From: Chromatiales bacterium | GTDB lineage: Bacteria > Pseudomonadota > Gammaproteobacteria > Chromatiales > Chromatiaceae | Assembly: GCA_024712425.1 (NCBI GenBank) | Contig: JAKRWE010000006.1 | Span: 1 to 40,998, forward strand | Length of the DNA stretch: 40,998 nt | Direction of reading: 5' to 3' | In this document: positions 9,701-17,037 of the stretch, one piece after another | Layout of the letters: every line of letters starts with the position of its first letter | How positions within the stretch are numbered: position 1 is the stretch's first letter | Made by a program: the position numbers and the translations under genes | Notes under the pieces: generated by a model | What the model was told of the DNA's origin: nothing | What the model saw: the letters and a program-made list of their open reading frames with translations, nothing else | The model's database searches: none

Positions 9701-10756
9701 CTAGTTTTCCGCTTGATCGTCGGCTGTTTCCGCCAACGCTTTTTCCAACGCTCTTACCCGCCGAAACAAATCGTCGAGCTGCTTGATACGCGCAAAGTTC
9801 CTGCCCCAGGCCGAATGAGGGACCGCCGGTACCGTGCTGGTGTACAACCCAGGCGCCCGAATCGAGCGCGTGATCGCGGTCTGCCCGGACACGTGCACAC
9901 CATCAGCAAGTTCCAGGTGTCCCGCGACCCCTGACTGACCGGCAAGAGTACAGCCCGCACCGATGCGCGCGGATCCGGCAATCCCGGTCTGCGCAGCAAT
10001 CGCAGTATTCTCCCCCAGCTCCACGTTGTGCGCCACGTGAATCAGGTTGTCCAGCTTGACGCCATTGTGCAGCACCGTGTCCTTCAGCGCTCCCCGGTCG
10101 ATGGTGGTGCCTGAGCCCACCTCAACGTCGTCGCCCAACCGTACACGGCCCAGTTGCGGGATCTTGACCCAACGCCCCTGGTCGTTTGCCAGGCCAAAAC
10201 CATCGGCCCCCAACACGGCACCGGGATGAATCAGGCAACGTTTCCCTAGTACGGTTCGGGACCCAAGTGTAACACTCGCAATCAGCCGGGAGTCGTTACC
10301 GACTTCGCAATCATCGGCAATGACACAGTTTGGACCAATGAAGACGCCAGCGGCAATCCTCACCCCTGCACCGATAGTGCAATGTGCCTCGATGCGTGCG
10401 GTGGGATCGATTACTGCGCTCTCGTCCACTACGGCCGACGGATGTATTCCGGGCGCCAGTGGCGCCCGGGCAGTCAGCACCGAGGCCACTTTCGCATAGG
10501 CCAGCGAGGGATTGTCCGTCACCAGGGCATTGACCGGACAGACGTCCGCATGCTCGGGCGTCAGAATCACGGCCGAGGCCCGCGTGTCGGCCAGATAGGG
10601 AAGAAAACGACGGGATCCCAGAAAACTGATCAGTCCCTCCCCTGCCTCATCGAGGGAGGCCACGCCCCTGATCAGGCAATCCGGATCACCCCGCAACTGC
10701 GATGCGCTGAGTTCGGCAAGGGCTGCCAGGGAGTAAGTGGTAGCAGCCGCTTTCAG
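9701..10756 (-). CDS. lpxD: UDP-3-O-acylglucosamine N-acyltransferase LpxD
   Basis: LpxD adds the second (N-linked) hydroxyacyl chain in lipid A synthesis. An N-terminal uridine-binding domain (YSLAALAELSASQLRG...) is followed by hexapeptide repeats, the catalytic-His segment LIHVAHNVELGENTAIAAQ and a C-terminal helix. The start is unusual. The frame has no ATG, GTG or TTG near the conserved N-terminus; a CTG at 10756 overlaps the skp stop as CTGA, giving 351 residues, close to E. coli (341). The only other conventional start is a GTG at 10828, which adds 24 unconserved residues and overlaps skp by 76 bases. The identity is firm; the start is not. Confidence 0.93.
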   Translation of the reverse strand: MKAAATTYSLAALAELSASQLRGDPDCLIRGVASLDEAGEGLISFLGSRRFLPYLADTRASAVILTPEHADVCPVNALVTDNPSLAYAKVASVLTARAPLAPGIHPSAVVDESAVIDPTARIEAHCTIGAGVRIAAGVFIGPNCVIADDCEVGNDSRLIASVTLGSRTVLGKRCLIHPGAVLGADGFGLANDQGRWVKIPQLGRVRLGDDVEVGSGTTIDRGALKDTVLHNGVKLDNLIHVAHNVELGENTAIAAQTGIAGSARIGAGCTLAGQSGVAGHLELADGVHVSGQTAITRSIRAPGLYTSTVPAVPHSAWGRNFARIKQLDDLFRRVRALEKALAETADDQAEN

Positions 10757-11277
10757 TTGCCCTGCTCCAACATCTGCTGGAGCCGGGTCAGAATCCTCTT
10801 CGTGATATCCACCCGCGGCGAAACCCACATCACACCGCCCTGCAGCACGATATCCAACTTTTCATCCTGGGCCACCTGCTGAATGACCTCATGAATGATC
10901 CGCGCAAGATGTTCCTGTTCCTCGGAGAAACGCAACTGTTTGTCCTGGTCGAGCTCGTCACGCGCCTGCTTGTATTTCAGTTTGCGCGCACTGATATCGC
11001 TTTGCAGGCGGCGCGTCGCTTCCTCGGCAAGGGGTCGCTTGTCCACGCCACCGAGTTTGCTCTCAAGCAGCGCGATCTGCTTCTTCATCTCCACCAGACG
11101 CTGGTCCCGGGCCTTGAATTCATCCCGGATCCGCTGCTTGATCAGCTGTACCTGAGGGGCCTCCTTGAGCACCCGGGCCGCATTGACATAGGCGAGCGAG
11201 ATCTCCGCCTGGGCGCCGCCCACAAGACCGGCAAACAACAGCCATGCCGCCAGTACTCTGAAACAACTACCGAACAC
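10753..11277 (-). CDS. skp: OmpH/Skp periplasmic chaperone
   Basis: A periplasmic holdase that carries unfolded outer-membrane proteins to the Bam complex. It has 174 residues: a signal peptide (MFGSCFRVLAAWLLFAGLVGGAQA), then AEISLAYVNAARVLKEAPQ and a long charged coiled-coil stretch (about 55-135) typical of the Skp tentacles. It starts at GTG 11277, 12 bases after bamA. It is slightly longer than E. coli Skp, with an extended C-terminus. Its order after bamA and before lpxD is the canonical one. Confidence 0.92.
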   Translation of the reverse strand: MFGSCFRVLAAWLLFAGLVGGAQAEISLAYVNAARVLKEAPQVQLIKQRIRDEFKARDQRLVEMKKQIALLESKLGGVDKRPLAEEATRRLQSDISARKLKYKQARDELDQDKQLRFSEEQEHLARIIHEVIQQVAQDEKLDIVLQGGVMWVSPRVDITKRILTRLQQMLEQGN

Positions 11278-11289
11278 GATCGATCAATC

Positions 11290-13569
11290 CTAAAAAGTGG
11301 TCCCGAAATTGAATTGGAACTCCTCCGGGTCGTCTTGCGAGTCCTTTCTGAAAGGCTGGGCAAAGCTCATGGTCAGCGCCCCGACCGGAGACAGCCAAGC
11401 AACCCCCACACCGGCGGAATAACGAACCTCCTTGGAATCGAAGGTACTGCCCGCCTCCGTGTCGAAAACGGAACCCGCATCCACAAAGGTCAGGAAACGC
11501 ATGGTATCGGTGTAGAAAGGCGATGGGAAATACAGTTCCGCGTTCCCGACCATCTTGAGGTTAGCCCCCAGCGGATCGCCGGAACTGTCCCTTGGCCCCA
11601 GAGAAAGCGCCTGGTACCCGCGTACCGAGGTCGGTCCGCCCGCAAAATAGTTCTCGAACAACGGCAGGCGGCTGGTACCCCCATAGGCGGCACCGTAACC
11701 GATCTCTCCGTTGAGGGAGAACACCAAGCCCTTGAACAACGGCCAGAAACGGCGATGCTTGTAGCTGAACTTGTAATACTCGAGATCGCTGCCCGGGACG
11801 GCTAGTTCCCCCGACAGGCGCTGCAGCGAACCCGTGGTCGGGAACAGGGCGCTATCGCGCGAGTCATGACTCCAGCCAACGCTCAGTTCCACGTCCAGGT
11901 ACTTGGTCCCCTCGGTGTTGATCCAGTTGTTGATTTCAGTGGTGGCCGTGCTACCGGCCTTGAAATCGATACTGTGCAGGCGTCCACCAAAGCTGAAACG
12001 GTTGAACTCACTCAGCGGAATGCCAAAATTCATGCCGATGATCCCGTCATCGGTGGAGTAATTCGACGCTGACAGCTCGCTGAAATCAGTGGAACGATAA
12101 CTGAGGGTGAAGCCGCGACTGATCCCGTCCACCGTATAGTAAGGATTGGTATAGGACAGGGAATAATCCTTGTTGGCGCTACTGGTCTTCAGCGCGAACG
12201 AGACCTTCTTGCCGGTGCCCAGGAAGTTCTCCTGGCTGACGCTGGCATTGAACACCACGCCGTCCGACTGCGAGAAGCCGAGACCGGCCAGCAGCGAGCC
12301 CGAGGGTTTCTCTTCGACCTCGACATTGATATCGACCTGGTCGGTGGTGCCGGGAACCGCCGGTGTTTCCACGCTCACCTTCTCGAAATACCCGGTGCGT
12401 TGCGCACGCTCGCGTGAAAGCTTCAGCTTCTCTCCCGAGAACCAGGCGGCCTCCATCTGCCGAAACTCGCGCCGGATGACCTCGTCACGGGTACGCGAGT
12501 TGCCACGGATGTTCAGGCGCCGCACGTACACCCGCTTGCCCGGGTCCACGAAATAGGTGATCGATACCGTCTTGTTCTCCTTATCGATCTCCGGCACCGC
12601 GTTGACGTTGGCAAAGGCATAGCCCTCGTCCGAGAGCTTGGCCGATATGCGGTCACTGCTCTCCACCACCACCTTGCGATTGAAGGGTTCGCCACGACGC
12701 AGATGGATAAGGGGGAAGTACTCTTCCGGCTTGCCCACATAGTCACCCGCAAGCTGTATGTCCGACAGGGTATAGATGTCCCCCTCGGAGATATTGATGG
12801 TGATGTAGATATCCTTCTTGTCCGGGGTGATCGTGACCTGGGTGGAGTCGATCTTGAAATTGACGTAGCCCTTGTCCAGATAGAAGGAACGCAGTTTCTC
12901 CAGGTCCCCCGCCAGTTTCTGACGCGAGTACTGGTTGTCCTTGGTGAAACTGGAGAACCATCCGCCGGTGGTCAGTGAAAACTCGTCCAGCAGATCGTCC
13001 TCGTCGAAGGCCTTGTTGCCGACGATATTGATCTGCTTGATGCGGGCCGTCTCGCCCTCGGTGATGTCGATATCGATGGCGACCCGGTTGCGCTCCAGCG
13101 GCGTGACCGTAGTCTTGAGCTTGACACCGTATTTCCCCTGGTTGAAGAACTGGCGTTCCAGTTCGCGCTCGATGCTGTCCAGGACGGAGCGGTTGAAGGT
13201 GCGCCCCTCGGAAAGCCCTGCATCCTTGAGACCATCCTTCAGCGCATCCTCGTCGATGGACTTGTTGCCGCTGAAGTTGATCTCGGCAATGGCCGGCCGT
13301 TCGCTCACCACCACCACCAGCACGTTGCCGTCCCGCTCCAGCCGTACGTCCTTGAAGAAGCCGGTCTTGAACAAGGCGCGAATCACCTCGCCGCTCTGCT
13401 TGTCGGTCAGGACATCCCCCGGTTTTACGGGCAGGTAGTTGAAAACGGTTCCGGCGGTGATCCGTTGCAGCCCCTCCACCCGAATATCATCAACCCTGAA
13501 TCCCGCTGCCAGCGCGATCTGACTGATCGCCAGCAGCAGCAGAAAAACAAGCCTGGTCAGACACCTCAT
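11290..13569 (-). CDS. bamA: Outer membrane assembly factor BamA
   Basis: BamA inserts beta-barrel proteins into the outer membrane. The signal peptide ends ...ISQIALA; five POTRA domains run to about residue 420 (opening FRVDDIRVEGLQRITAGTVF), then a barrel with the conserved GGPTSVRGYQ (VRGF-type) loop-6 motif and a terminal aromatic residue (FNFGTTF). ATG 13569 is preferred over GTG 13575 because AAGGGA lies at proper spacing only for the ATG. The gene heads bamA-skp-lpxD-fabZ-lpxA-lpxB; rseP, usually just upstream, is missing and IS debris starts about 130 bases upstream. Confidence 0.97.
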   Translation of the reverse strand: MRCLTRLVFLLLLAISQIALAAGFRVDDIRVEGLQRITAGTVFNYLPVKPGDVLTDKQSGEVIRALFKTGFFKDVRLERDGNVLVVVVSERPAIAEINFSGNKSIDEDALKDGLKDAGLSEGRTFNRSVLDSIERELERQFFNQGKYGVKLKTTVTPLERNRVAIDIDITEGETARIKQINIVGNKAFDEDDLLDEFSLTTGGWFSSFTKDNQYSRQKLAGDLEKLRSFYLDKGYVNFKIDSTQVTITPDKKDIYITINISEGDIYTLSDIQLAGDYVGKPEEYFPLIHLRRGEPFNRKVVVESSDRISAKLSDEGYAFANVNAVPEIDKENKTVSITYFVDPGKRVYVRRLNIRGNSRTRDEVIRREFRQMEAAWFSGEKLKLSRERAQRTGYFEKVSVETPAVPGTTDQVDINVEVEEKPSGSLLAGLGFSQSDGVVFNASVSQENFLGTGKKVSFALKTSSANKDYSLSYTNPYYTVDGISRGFTLSYRSTDFSELSASNYSTDDGIIGMNFGIPLSEFNRFSFGGRLHSIDFKAGSTATTEINNWINTEGTKYLDVELSVGWSHDSRDSALFPTTGSLQRLSGELAVPGSDLEYYKFSYKHRRFWPLFKGLVFSLNGEIGYGAAYGGTSRLPLFENYFAGGPTSVRGYQALSLGPRDSSGDPLGANLKMVGNAELYFPSPFYTDTMRFLTFVDAGSVFDTEAGSTFDSKEVRYSAGVGVAWLSPVGALTMSFAQPFRKDSQDDPEEFQFNFGTTF

Positions 13570-13641
13570 GGTCACATCCCTTTTCGCCCGGGGGCACGTA
13601 TGTTATTGATTCTCATGGTCAACGGGGACACAAAGGAGCCC

Positions 13642-13671
13642 ATTATAAATAGGCGCGGGGCTTTTAGGAAA
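13642..13671 (-). promoter_or_regulatory. Candidate bamA operon promoter
   Basis: On the minus strand a perfect TATAAT lies at 13647-13642, with a weak TTTCCT 18 bases upstream (13671-13666), about 73 bases before the bamA ATG. It lies between bamA and the IS remnant, so it could serve the operon now that the usual upstream genes are gone. This is a motif match only. Confidence 0.4.
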
Positions 13672-13777
13672 CCAGCCGGGTTAATATGTTAGTCCAAAGC
13701 AGTAATGTCCCCTTTGTCCAATTCTAAAATGTCCCCTTTTGATTTCGGGAGGGGTGGTGACAGAGGAGACCATTGCG

Positions 13778-14164
13778 ATGACACAGAAGACGGTGGACCG
13801 GCTGGGGGTGGTTCAGCGGGTTGTCGACCGGCAGTTGCGGCAGAAAGAGGCGGCACGGCAGTTGGACTTGAGCGTGCGGCAGATCAAGCGCCTGGTGGTC
13901 CGATACCGGGCCGAGGGAGCGGCTGGACTGGTTTCCCGCCACCGGGGCAGGCGCCCCAACAACCAGATCGCCGATGCGCTCCGGCAGGAGATCCTCGACA
14001 AAGCATCCACGCCACCGTCGAGAAGGCCAAGACCATCCAACTCAACCGCAGGACCCACAGGCCTGCACCGGACCATCCCTGGAGATGAGGCGCCCCCTCG
14101 TCCCCTCATGACCCCGGACTCACCAAGGGGACATTTCAGCTTGGGAGAAAAGGGGACATTTTAG
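13778..14164 (+). pseudogene. Truncated ISNCY-family transposase (N-terminal HTH part)
   Basis: MTQKTVDRLGVVQRVVDRQL and LSVRQIKRLVVRYRAEGAAG form the helix-turn-helix start typical of ISNCY-family transposases, ending in HRGRRPNNQIADALRQEIL. After residue 74 the frame runs into the 3' end of the element out of frame (DKASTPPSRR...). The catalytic core is absent, so it cannot transpose itself. Confidence 0.75.
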
Positions 14165-14178
14165 AATTGGGTTGACAG
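14000..14178 (+). repeat. 179-bp perfect direct repeat, copy 1
   Basis: This is identical over all 179 bases to 14798-14976. It contains the ISNCY transposase 3' end (coding HATVEKAKTIQLNRRTHRPA in the other copy's frame) and the inverted-repeat end. Perfect identity implies a recent duplication or gene conversion. Confidence 0.95.
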
Positions 14179-14405
14179 GGCGCCGTTTCAATAACGGCGG
14201 CAAACTTGGCCTCGGCTGACCAATCATCCGTCTGTTTACCACTTCCCGGTACCGGCATGCCCTTCTCCTTCGCCTGCTTGCGCCAGTTGTATAGCGTCGG
14301 TTCCGAGATGCCTTCCTCTCTTGCCACATCCGCTACGGACCGGTTGTTTGGCGGTAGCAGTTTCTTCAGCACGGATGCCTTACGTTCTTCTGAATAACGG
14401 GCCAT
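14179..14405 (-). pseudogene. Truncated IS3-type transposase OrfA
   Basis: MARYSEERKASVLKKLLPPN begins an OrfA-like helix-turn-helix protein (ISEPTLYNWRKQAKEKG). It is cut after FAAVIETA, where the neighbouring ISNCY copy begins (14178/14179). Only about 75 residues remain. Upstream, a gaggaa ribosome site is retained, and gtgtcaggatac at about 14473-14484 (minus strand) may be the IS3 end. OrfB is absent. Confidence 0.7.
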
Positions 14406-14485
14406 TGGTTCCTCTTTTCCGCCCCCCTGTTTGCTCTCTAATTTACCCCAACTCGGGGAGGCGACATGTATCCTGACACAGGGGG

Positions 14486-14703
14486 ATTGTCTTGTACTGA
14501 CACGTATCCAGATGGCGCCAGCGGCGACGTCGCGAGTCGTAGCCCGGCGCTGGTTGACCACAGGTCGGGCAACACAGCTTTGCACCTGCCTCCCGCTCCA
14601 CGTGGACGGTGACTTGCCCTTGGGGCATATCCACCTCCACATCGGTGACCTGCCAAGGTGCCTGGATACCCAGTATCTGGGTGTATAGATCAACGTCTCT
14701 CAT
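14486..14703 (-). pseudogene. Truncated ISL3-family transposase N-terminus
   Basis: MRDVDLYTQILGIQAPWQVT, then a zinc-ribbon-like CCPTCGQPAPGY and RRWRHLDTCQYKTI, is the usual beginning of ISL3-family transposases. The match stops at CQYKTI, about where the IS3-type end begins, so IS3 appears to have inserted into ISL3. The remaining catalytic part is not in the window. Confidence 0.75.
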
Positions 14704-14734
14704 GCTCCCCTACGCTAAACTACCCACTCGATCA

Positions 14735-14976
14735 GGGGAAGAGCCCCTTATCGCATCCTCAACGAAGGCGAGCCTCCCATCCCCTTGGACGATGAGGAAA
14801 GCATCCACGCCACCGTCGAGAAGGCCAAGACCATCCAACTCAACCGCAGGACCCACAGGCCTGCACCGGACCATCCCTGGAGATGAGGCGCCCCCTCGTC
14901 CCCTCATGACCCCGGACTCACCAAGGGGACATTTCAGCTTGGGAGAAAAGGGGACATTTTAGAATTGGGTTGACAG
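14735..14976 (+). mobile_element. ISNCY element 3' fragment, including second copy of the 179-bp repeat
   Basis: In the frame opening YRILNEGEPPIPLDDEE the sequence reads through to RRTHRPAPDHPWR and stop, the typical C-terminus of this transposase type, then the terminal ggggacattt repeats. The last 179 bases (14798-14976) are identical to 14000-14178. With the N-terminal piece at 13718-13999 it could be the two outer parts of one original element. Confidence 0.7.
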
Positions 14977-15055
14977 TATAGGGGAGTTCAGCCAGCCAAT
15001 GTAGGCAACAGCTCAAAGTTCCCAGGATGACATCATCCAAGTTTGTAAATTCTCG

Positions 15056-15163
15056 GAGCCAGGGCTGGCGCCTGCTCGGGAAACTTCGGCGGCAAGGATG
15101 CCGCCGTAGAGCCTACAGGGATGTATTCACGGCGTTTTTCCGAGCAGGCGCCAGCCCTGGCTC
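15056..15163. repeat. Palindromic dispersed repeat, copy C
   Basis: Perfect 24-base arms at 15056-15079 and 15140-15163 enclose a 60-base core with a small hairpin (ggcggc aaggat gccgcc) and gtagagcctacagggatg, tattcacggcg. The core matches copy D (15988-16091) almost exactly, while the outer half of the arms is unrelated. It lies in the otherwise empty 14977-15184 stretch downstream of the LOG gene. Confidence 0.85.
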
Positions 15164-15184
15164 GATTTTGATGGCGTTGCCATG

Positions 15185-15904
15185 TCAAAGCTCCAGCAGC
15201 AGATCCTGCTCGGCCTCGGAGGGCTCCACACTGCGCGATTCGTAATGGGCAAAGATCGCCTCGACGATATCCTCCGGCTCGTCGATCACCCGAAGCAGGT
15301 CCATGTCTTCCGGGCTGATAGTGCCCTCGGTAGCCAGGGTATGCCGGAACCAGTCGAGCAGCCCCTGCCAGAAACCGGCTCCGACCAGGATGATCGGGAT
15401 CCGCCGGCTCTTGCCTGTCTGGACCAGGGTGAGTATCTCCGCCAGTTCATCCAGGGTCCCAAACCCTCCGGGAAAGACCACATAGGCGGAGGCATATTTC
15501 ACGAACATCACCTTGCGTGCGAAGAAATGCCGGAAGTTCAGGGAGATCTCCTGGTAGTCATTGGGCTTCTGTTCATGCGGCAACTGGATATTGACGCCGA
15601 TGCTTGGCGATTTTCCGGCCAGGGCGCCCTTGTTGGCCGCCTCCATGATGCCCGGTCCGCCACCACTGACGACCGAGAATCCCGCATCCGAGAGCAGGCG
15701 CGCCGTCTGCTCCGCCTTGATATACCAGGGGTCATCCTCCGGCGTGCGCGCCGAACCGAAGATACTCACCGAAGGCGCAATCAGGCACAGTTTCTCGAAG
15801 CCCTCCACGAACTCCGCCATGATCTGGAATATCCGCCAGCTCTCGCGTGAGAGCTGTGCCTCGGCCGCGCTCTTGGCAAATCGTTTGACGATGGTCTGGT
15901 TCAT
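15185..15904 (-). CDS. TIGR00730/LOG-family Rossmann-fold protein
   Basis: The LOG family includes nucleotide 5'-monophosphate phosphoribohydrolases that release free bases; plant members make active cytokinins. The 239 residues carry SIFGSARTPEDD, SGGGPGIMEAANKGA and the family-defining PGGFGTLDELAE, with a conserved Arg in the FFARKVMF segment. There is a helical N-terminal extension of about 40 residues before the core. It stands alone between palindromic repeats C and D. The physiological substrate here cannot be told from sequence. Confidence 0.88.
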   Translation of the reverse strand: MNQTIVKRFAKSAAEAQLSRESWRIFQIMAEFVEGFEKLCLIAPSVSIFGSARTPEDDPWYIKAEQTARLLSDAGFSVVSGGGPGIMEAANKGALAGKSPSIGVNIQLPHEQKPNDYQEISLNFRHFFARKVMFVKYASAYVVFPGGFGTLDELAEILTLVQTGKSRRIPIILVGAGFWQGLLDWFRHTLATEGTISPEDMDLLRVIDEPEDIVEAIFAHYESRSVEPSEAEQDLLLEL

Positions 15905-15987
15905 ATGGGCTCCCCATGGTCGGTATCCGGGTTATCATAGCAACATGCGGAGGCGTAAAGACCGGGACCACGTCATCCAAATCCGTA

Positions 15988-16091
15988 AGTGGAGCGAACG
16001 CCTGCCCGGGAAACTTCGGCGACTGGGATGCCGCCGTAGAGCCTACAAGGATGTATTCACGGCGTTTTCCCGGGCAGGCGTTCGCTCCACT
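15988..16091. repeat. Palindromic dispersed repeat, copy D
   Basis: Perfect 23-base arms (15988-16010 and 16069-16091) enclose the same core as copy C (gccgccgtagagcctaca, aggatgtattcacggcg). In the inner arm, C has cctgctcgg/ccgagcagg and D has cctgcccgg/ccgggcagg, a compensated base pair. It lies upstream of both the LOG gene (minus) and the dehydrogenase gene (plus). Confidence 0.85.
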
Positions 16092-16157
16092 CGAGTTAGA
16101 AGACATTATCCTGGAGTGCAGCCGCATGCCTCTTGTTTCTGCCGAAGAACGACTTAC

Positions 16158-17030
16158 ATGATCACGACCACCGTTATTGGCCTTGGCGCCATGGGCGCCG
16201 GTATCGCCGGCAATCTGCACCGCGCGGGCATGCTGGCCGCCGCCTGGAACCGTACCCATGAACGGGCGGAGCGCGCCGGAGAGCGGCATGGTTTCCGGCC
16301 GACGCCGCACCTGCAGGCGGCCGTACAGTGCGCCGATCTGGTCATCACCTCGGTATCCGCCGACGAAGACCTGTTGGAGATGACCCGCAAGATCGCGCCT
16401 TTGCTGCAGGCCGGCAACGTGGTGGTGGACACCTCCACCGTGAGCATCGGAGCCGCCCAGGCAGCAGCCGAAATGTACGAGGCGCACGGGGCGCACTTTC
16501 TGGATGCACCGGTCTCCGGCGGAAAAGAAGGCGCCGAGAAAGGGACCATGGTCATGATGGTCGGTGGCGACGAGGAGGTCCTGCGCCAGGTCATGCCCGC
16601 ACTGCAGGCGATCAGCAGCAAGGTCGTGCACATGGGGCCGGTCGGCAGCGGCCAGGCCACCAAGGCAGTCAACCAGATCATGGTGGCCGGTATCAACCAC
16701 GCGGTTACCGAGGCGCTGGCCTTCGGGCAGCACCAGGGGCTGGACATGAACAAGGTAATCGATGTGGTCGGCGGCGGTGCGGCCGGCAACTGGTTTCTCG
16801 ACCATCGTGGCAAGACCATGTGCGAGGACCGGTTCGAGCCCGGTTTCCGCCTGGCACTGCATCACAAGGACCTCCGCATCTGCCGGCAGATACTGGCGGC
16901 GGACGGAAAACAGCTGCCGATGGTGGAGATGACTCTCAGCGATTACGATACCCTGCTGAAACAAGGGCATGGCGACGAGGACATCTCCACCCTGTTCCAC
17001 ACCAAGAAGGCCCTGCTGGGCGATCGTTGA
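16158..17030 (+). CDS. NAD(P)-binding beta-hydroxyacid dehydrogenase (HIBADH family)
   Basis: This 290-residue member of the 3-hydroxyisobutyrate / tartronate-semialdehyde / succinic-semialdehyde reductase family oxidises a short beta-hydroxyacid or reduces a semialdehyde. TVIGLGAMGAGIAGNL is the Rossmann dinucleotide motif, FLDAPVSGGKEGAEKGTM the substrate-binding segment, and GSGQATKAVNQIMVAG holds the catalytic Lys. Four residues in from the start the Rossmann motif begins, so ATG 16158 is right. Substrate and NAD/NADP preference are not decided by what I can see. rep begins eight bases after its stop. Confidence 0.9.
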   Translation: MITTTVIGLGAMGAGIAGNLHRAGMLAAAWNRTHERAERAGERHGFRPTPHLQAAVQCADLVITSVSADEDLLEMTRKIAPLLQAGNVVVDTSTVSIGAAQAAAEMYEAHGAHFLDAPVSGGKEGAEKGTMVMMVGGDEEVLRQVMPALQAISSKVVHMGPVGSGQATKAVNQIMVAGINHAVTEALAFGQHQGLDMNKVIDVVGGGAAGNWFLDHRGKTMCEDRFEPGFRLALHHKDLRICRQILAADGKQLPMVEMTLSDYDTLLKQGHGDEDISTLFHTKKALLGDR

Positions 17031-17037
17031 CACATTC

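Larger units (their letters stand above)
13718..14178 (+). mobile_element. ISNCY-type element with internal deletion
   Basis: A 23-base perfect inverted repeat (13718-13740 and 14148-14170, containing aaaatgtcccctttt) bounds a fragment with the N-terminal part of a transposase and its extreme 3' end. The junction is at 13999/14000, where the frame changes, so most of the catalytic region is gone. The final 179 bases (14000-14178) are repeated exactly at 14798-14976. A further outer aatgtcccctttg is seen at 13704-13716. Confidence 0.8.

Noticed and set aside
10891..11805. Long plus-strand frames over the bamA-skp region (up to 304 codons), and similar ones over lpxB, the heptaheme gene and rep
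   Set aside because: They are antisense to well-supported genes, have low-complexity GC-driven composition and no recognisable domains.
14136..14693. 185-codon minus-strand frame read as a single protein
   Set aside because: Only residues from the internal Met at 14405 resemble a transposase; the first 96 codons overlap the ISL3 remnant in another frame.
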